Source: Fictibacillus phosphorivorans (lineage in GTDB: Bacteria > Bacillota > Bacilli > Bacillales > Fictibacillaceae). From it: a DNA stretch of 64,000 bases. Of this stretch, positions 60,911-64,000 are shown piece by piece (position 1 is the first letter of the stretch; the number at the start of each line of letters is the position of its first letter). A model generated the notes under the pieces. It did not search any database, was not told the DNA's origin, and saw only the letters and a program-made list of their open reading frames with translations. The translations under genes were made by a program, and so were the position numbers. Location: positions 1,808,177 through 1,872,176 of the forward strand of contig NZ_VDZU01000001.1 of NCBI RefSeq assembly GCF_007673525.1, in the 5' to 3' direction.

Positions 60911-61351
60911 ATGATGACTGCAATTAGTAAAGTTCAAGACGTTCTTGAAAATTACAAATCTGCTGTATATGAAAAAGATGTTGATCAATTTTTATCTACC
61001 TATGCTACTGATGTACATATCTATGATTGCTGGGGAAACTGGGAGTGTAAAGGTATTTCTTCATGGAGAGAGAATGTGGTGATGTGGTTTAATAGTTTGA
61101 GTGAAGACAGAAACTTACTAAAAGTAGGTTTTAATGATGTAACCATTGAGGAAAATACGAGTGTTGCATTTGTTCATTGTGCCGTTTCGTTCGTCGCCTA
61201 CAGCGAACAATCTGGTGAGAAACTACGTCAAATGACAAACCGTTTTACATTCGGCTTAAAAAAAGTAAATGAGTCTTGGGTCATAACACACGAACATTCA
61301 TCGTTGCCAATAGATATGAATACGGGAAAAGGTATCTTTAACCTAAGATAA
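60911..61351 (+). CDS. NTF2-like (SnoaL/DUF4440-type) protein
   Basis: A 146-residue cone-fold protein: V-L-E-N-Y-K-S-A-V-Y-E-K-D-V-D-Q-F-L-S, D-V-H-I-Y-D-C-W-G and C-terminal S-W-V-I-T-H-E-H-S-S are typical of the NTF2-like family. AAAGGAG precedes ATGATG. Ligand unknown. Confidence 0.8.
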   Translation: MMTAISKVQDVLENYKSAVYEKDVDQFLSTYATDVHIYDCWGNWECKGISSWRENVVMWFNSLSEDRNLLKVGFNDVTIEENTSVAFVHCAVSFVAYSEQSGEKLRQMTNRFTFGLKKVNESWVITHEHSSLPIDMNTGKGIFNLR

Positions 61352-61497
61352 ATAACTGAGAATAGTAACCAAGAGCGTACAAATGATTGCGCAGCTCCTA
61401 CCGTCTTAGATCAAGTAGCTCATCAGAATACAACACAGTCTTATATTCTTAAACCGAAGAGTTAGACGAGACAATCATTACTCCAAGGAGGTACCTA

Positions 61498-62085
61498 ATG
61501 AATTTTATTGGAGAAAATAATAAATGGATCTCTAAACCTAATAAATTTGAGATTCAAGATAACGATATAACCATTACAACAGAACCTCATACGGATTTAT
61601 GGCAACGGACTTATTATGGTTTTCAAAATGATAATGCTCCTGCTTTACTATTACCCGTTCAAGATAGGTATTTTACATTCACAGTGCGTACTGAATTTGA
61701 TACTAAAAGGCGTTTTGATCAATGTGGCGTTATTATATATCAATCGAGTGATAACTGGTTCAAAGCTTCTATAGAATATGAAAATGAAGAATTTCAACGT
61801 CTTGGTAGTGTCGTAACAAACAATGGATATTCCGATTGGGCAACCACTGATATTCCTGCAAAACAAAAACACATGTATTATAGATTAAGCCGTCGTGAGA
61901 GTGATTTTTGCATTGAATGTTCCAATGATGGTAAACACTATAAGCAAATGCGAATCTTTCATCTATTCTCTGCAGATCACACAGTAAATATTGGTATTTA
62001 TGCATGTAGTCCTGAACAATCTAGCTTTACAGCTGAATTTTCTAATATAAAAATATCGGAGTGTTTATGGCAAAAGCATGAATAG
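61498..62085 (+). CDS. DUF1349-like concanavalin-fold protein
   Basis: A 195-residue protein without signal peptide. T-D-L-W-Q-R-T-Y-Y-G-F, D-Q-C-G-V-I-I-Y and K-A-S-I-E-Y-E-N-E, with I-G-I-Y-A-C-S-P near the end, fit the DUF1349 beta-sandwich. A sugar-binding role is possible. CAAGGAGG precedes the ATG. Confidence 0.82.
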   Translation: MNFIGENNKWISKPNKFEIQDNDITITTEPHTDLWQRTYYGFQNDNAPALLLPVQDRYFTFTVRTEFDTKRRFDQCGVIIYQSSDNWFKASIEYENEEFQRLGSVVTNNGYSDWATTDIPAKQKHMYYRLSRRESDFCIECSNDGKHYKQMRIFHLFSADHTVNIGIYACSPEQSSFTAEFSNIKISECLWQKHE

Positions 62086-62393
62086 CAAAGCAAATCATTT
62101 AATAAGAATCTTCAGCGGTTGCCTGGGACTTTTATTTATTCACTCAATATGCTTTAGCGTTATGTTTAAGAGTAAAATTGATGCGAATCTCACAGCTATT
62201 TTTAAAACCGTACTTAACTGATTAAAGAAGAATATGACAAAGCAGAAAGTGGAGCATAACAGAGAAATTTGAAAGTCAAATGAACTCTTCTATTCGTACA
62301 ACACAGTTTAAAAGGCAAAGAAAAATGCAAGATAAAAGTTATCCTGCATTTTATATAGCGCTTATCTACTTCATCTATTGGACGTAACCTTTA
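62086..62393. other. 308-base intergenic region with a hairpin
   Basis: AAAATGCA-GATA pairs with TTATC-TGCATTTT at 62322-62354. On the minus strand a T-rich stretch follows, so it probably ends the beta-lactamase transcript. Nothing else is supported. Confidence 0.55.
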
Positions 62394-63320
62394 TTATTTA
62401 TTGCCTTTGAGAATCTTTATTACTTGTTTAGTTGCTTCAGCAATAAGCTTGTCGTTATAATCAGCATCTTTTTGATCACGACTGGAAAGTACAGCAAGAA
62501 CTATAGGGTCTCTTTTTGGCGTCCAAATGATCGCAATGTCATTTCGCGTACCATACGATCCTGCCCCAGTCTTATCAGCTACTTCCCAACCTTTTGGCAC
62601 TCCTGCACGAATTAAGGCATCTCCAGTAGTATTTCTCTTCATCCAATCAATTAATAGTTCGCGTTTTTCAATCGGGAGTATCTCTCCTAGTGTGAAGGCT
62701 TGAAGACTGGTAGCAAGTGCTCTTGGTGTGCTAGTATCATGAATTTCACCTGGATTAACTTCATTTAAATCTGGCTCATATCGCTCTGGAGTGGTAACAT
62801 AATCACCAATTTCCTCCAGTGATTCTTTAAAACCGACCGGTCCTCCCAGTTGTTTAAGAATAAGGTTTCCAGCAGTATTGTCACTGTAACGAAGAGAAGC
62901 ATCCGCTATCTCACTAAGAGTCATCCCCGTATCAACATGCTTTTCTGTAATCGGACTATAAGTGACAAGATCGTCGCGTGTATAGGTAATTGTTTGATTA
63001 AGATCTTCTATTGAAATTTGTTGTAAAAGCGCTCCTACAGCTAGAGCCTTATGAGTAGATGTATAAGCAAAACGCTCATCTGATTGATAGTTTACTGTTT
63101 GGTTTGTACCAGTATCCAAAGCATAGATTCCGAGTTTAGCATCATATTTCTCCTCAAGTTTGGAAAAAACATGATGATTCGCAGTTCCTTGTTCATTGGG
63201 TCTTGTTACTTTAGCATCAACATGACTGATTGAACCTACAAGAGTTGCACTAGACAGAAAAAGCACAGGCACAATTTTTCTAAAAGCAGATGAACGAAAA
63301 ATGTTGCTCAACGATCTCAT
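62394..63320 (-). CDS. bla: Class A beta-lactamase, secreted
   Basis: A 308-residue serine beta-lactamase precursor. Residues 1-35 are a signal peptide with V-P-V-L-F-L-S-S-A-T-L-V-G. The active-site set is complete: S88-T-H-K91 (S-x-x-K), S146-D-N148, E182-P-D-L-N186 (the E-x-x-L-N of the omega loop) and K250-T-G252. It hydrolyses penicillins; spectrum not predictable here. No lipobox, so it is released rather than lipid-anchored. No blaR/blaI genes are next to it. AAGAGG lies before the ATG. Confidence 0.93.
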   Translation of the reverse strand: MRSLSNIFRSSAFRKIVPVLFLSSATLVGSISHVDAKVTRPNEQGTANHHVFSKLEEKYDAKLGIYALDTGTNQTVNYQSDERFAYTSTHKALAVGALLQQISIEDLNQTITYTRDDLVTYSPITEKHVDTGMTLSEIADASLRYSDNTAGNLILKQLGGPVGFKESLEEIGDYVTTPERYEPDLNEVNPGEIHDTSTPRALATSLQAFTLGEILPIEKRELLIDWMKRNTTGDALIRAGVPKGWEVADKTGAGSYGTRNDIAIIWTPKRDPIVLAVLSSRDQKDADYNDKLIAEATKQVIKILKGNK

Positions 63321-63688
63321 TATAATTCAACCTCTTTCTTTGATGTATTTTCTTTCAAATAACAAATCTATGATACCTAATATACCAACAATGAACATTA
63401 AATGAATCAAACTTATGTAGTATATAGTTAAATAAGAATTCATAGGTTTTTTGTCGGACGAGGGACTCTAAAAGTTTATGTCTGGCAAGTTTTTAAACCA
63501 ACGCCAGCATTCATCTAAAAAGGATTAACACTCATTTTATCGAAATAAATTATACGAAGAGTATGAATTCTTGCTGGATTTATATATTTAAAGACAAATG
63601 AAATATATGGAGAGAATTTTTTTTACCAAACATCATAAATGAAGGCTGTAACTACAATTATGTTCATTTGACATTACATTTAAAGTAG
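63321..63688. other. 368-base intergenic region
   Basis: AT-rich; holds the promoter region of bla. No RNA gene or supported frame was seen. Confidence 0.5.
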
Positions 63689-64000
63689 GTGAACTACATT
63701 TTATTATTTTTTGTAATGTTTGTTTTCAACATCATTTTTGGATATTTACTTCACTATTTGTTCGTTTTGTTTGTGTTACTTTATCTGTATGTTGCAGAAG
63801 CACTTGGGAGGACTTTAGATTCTACATTAGATGAAGGATTATTAATTCCAGTGCTATTTATTACTATAGCTGCAAGTGTAGTTTACTTCTCAATAATCGT
63901 TTTAACAAACAAATATATATGGAAGAAAACTAAAATAAAAAAATTCTACTTCATATTAATAATCTTCCTTTCATTTCATTCGGAATCATTTCCAATCAAA
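63689..64000 (+). CDS. Membrane protein cut by the right edge
   Basis: The frame is open from GTG 63689 (or ATG 63716) to the window end, 104 codons. Three hydrophobic stretches are visible (Y-L-L-H-Y-L-F-V-L-F-V, L-L-I-P-V-L-F-I-T-I and F-Y-F-I-L-I-I-F). The start is uncertain and the family unknown. Confidence 0.5.
   Translation, partial: MNYILLFFVMFVFNIIFGYLLHYLFVLFVLLYLYVAEALGRTLDSTLDEGLLIPVLFITIAASVVYFSIIVLTNKYIWKKTKIKKFYFILIIFLSFHSESFPIK

Overview
The window looks like an accessory-rich stretch of chromosome from a low-GC Gram-positive spore-former relative (Bacillaceae; a Bacillus or Fictibacillus-like genus is a guess). Supporting features are strong AGGAGG-type ribosome sites, ATG/GTG/TTG starts, U-rich hairpin terminators, a T-box leader, LacI, PadR, LytTR and ArsR regulators, a secreted subtilisin-type protease and a secreted class A beta-lactamase. 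No rRNA, tRNA, CRISPR array, phage or insertion-sequence gene was found.

Layout. 1-5830: the end of a defence locus with a nuclease entering from the left edge, an EVE/AAA+ McrB-like protein and a DUF2357 McrC-like nuclease. 5864-22329: many short transcription units, including two ArsR plus SRPBCC modules, nucleotidyltransferases, DinB-like proteins, GNAT acetyltransferases, alpha/beta hydrolases, a Nudix and a HIT protein, a slipin, a YdeI-type protein with a CDGSH motif, and several very small proteins. 22759-33524: a catabolic cluster of two double-domain SnoaL-like proteins, a sodium/solute symporter, a LacI regulator, an SDR, an iron-dependent alcohol dehydrogenase, an aldehyde dehydrogenase, a cupin, an alpha/beta hydrolase and an HpcH/HpaI aldolase. 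The palindrome TTGAATGCGCATTCAA occurs before three of its transcription units, and a variant lies before the regulator. This is the best candidate here for an undescribed system: uptake, then oxidation/hydrolysis, then retro-aldol cleavage under one LacI-type repressor, with unknown substrate.

33591-45361: a PadR plus carbohydrate-esterase operon with paired palindromic operators, a spare methionine aminopeptidase, an AraC/SDR pair of higher GC, a WYL regulator with a DJ-1/PfpI protein, an AbrB-like tandem protein, a subtilase, a frameshifted HAD hydrolase and a YCII protein. 45440-50199: an MFS transporter behind a T-box leader, Arr (rifamycin ADP-ribosyltransferase), an XRE plus membrane-protein pair, a zinc-ribbon MBL-fold protein and a DUF6440 protein. 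50421-53147: an ABC transporter with a LytTR regulator whose N-terminal half looks like a dead ABC ATPase; tandem LytTR-type half-sites lie before this operon and before the DUF6440 gene.

53290-64000: a zone with several decayed genes (CorC domain, aminoglycoside-type phosphotransferase, YCII fragment), a second XRE/membrane pair, an NHL-repeat protein, a TetR-controlled glycosyltransferase operon, NTF2-like and DUF1349 proteins, the beta-lactamase, and a membrane protein cut by the right edge. All functions are read from sequence motifs; nothing was searched against a database.
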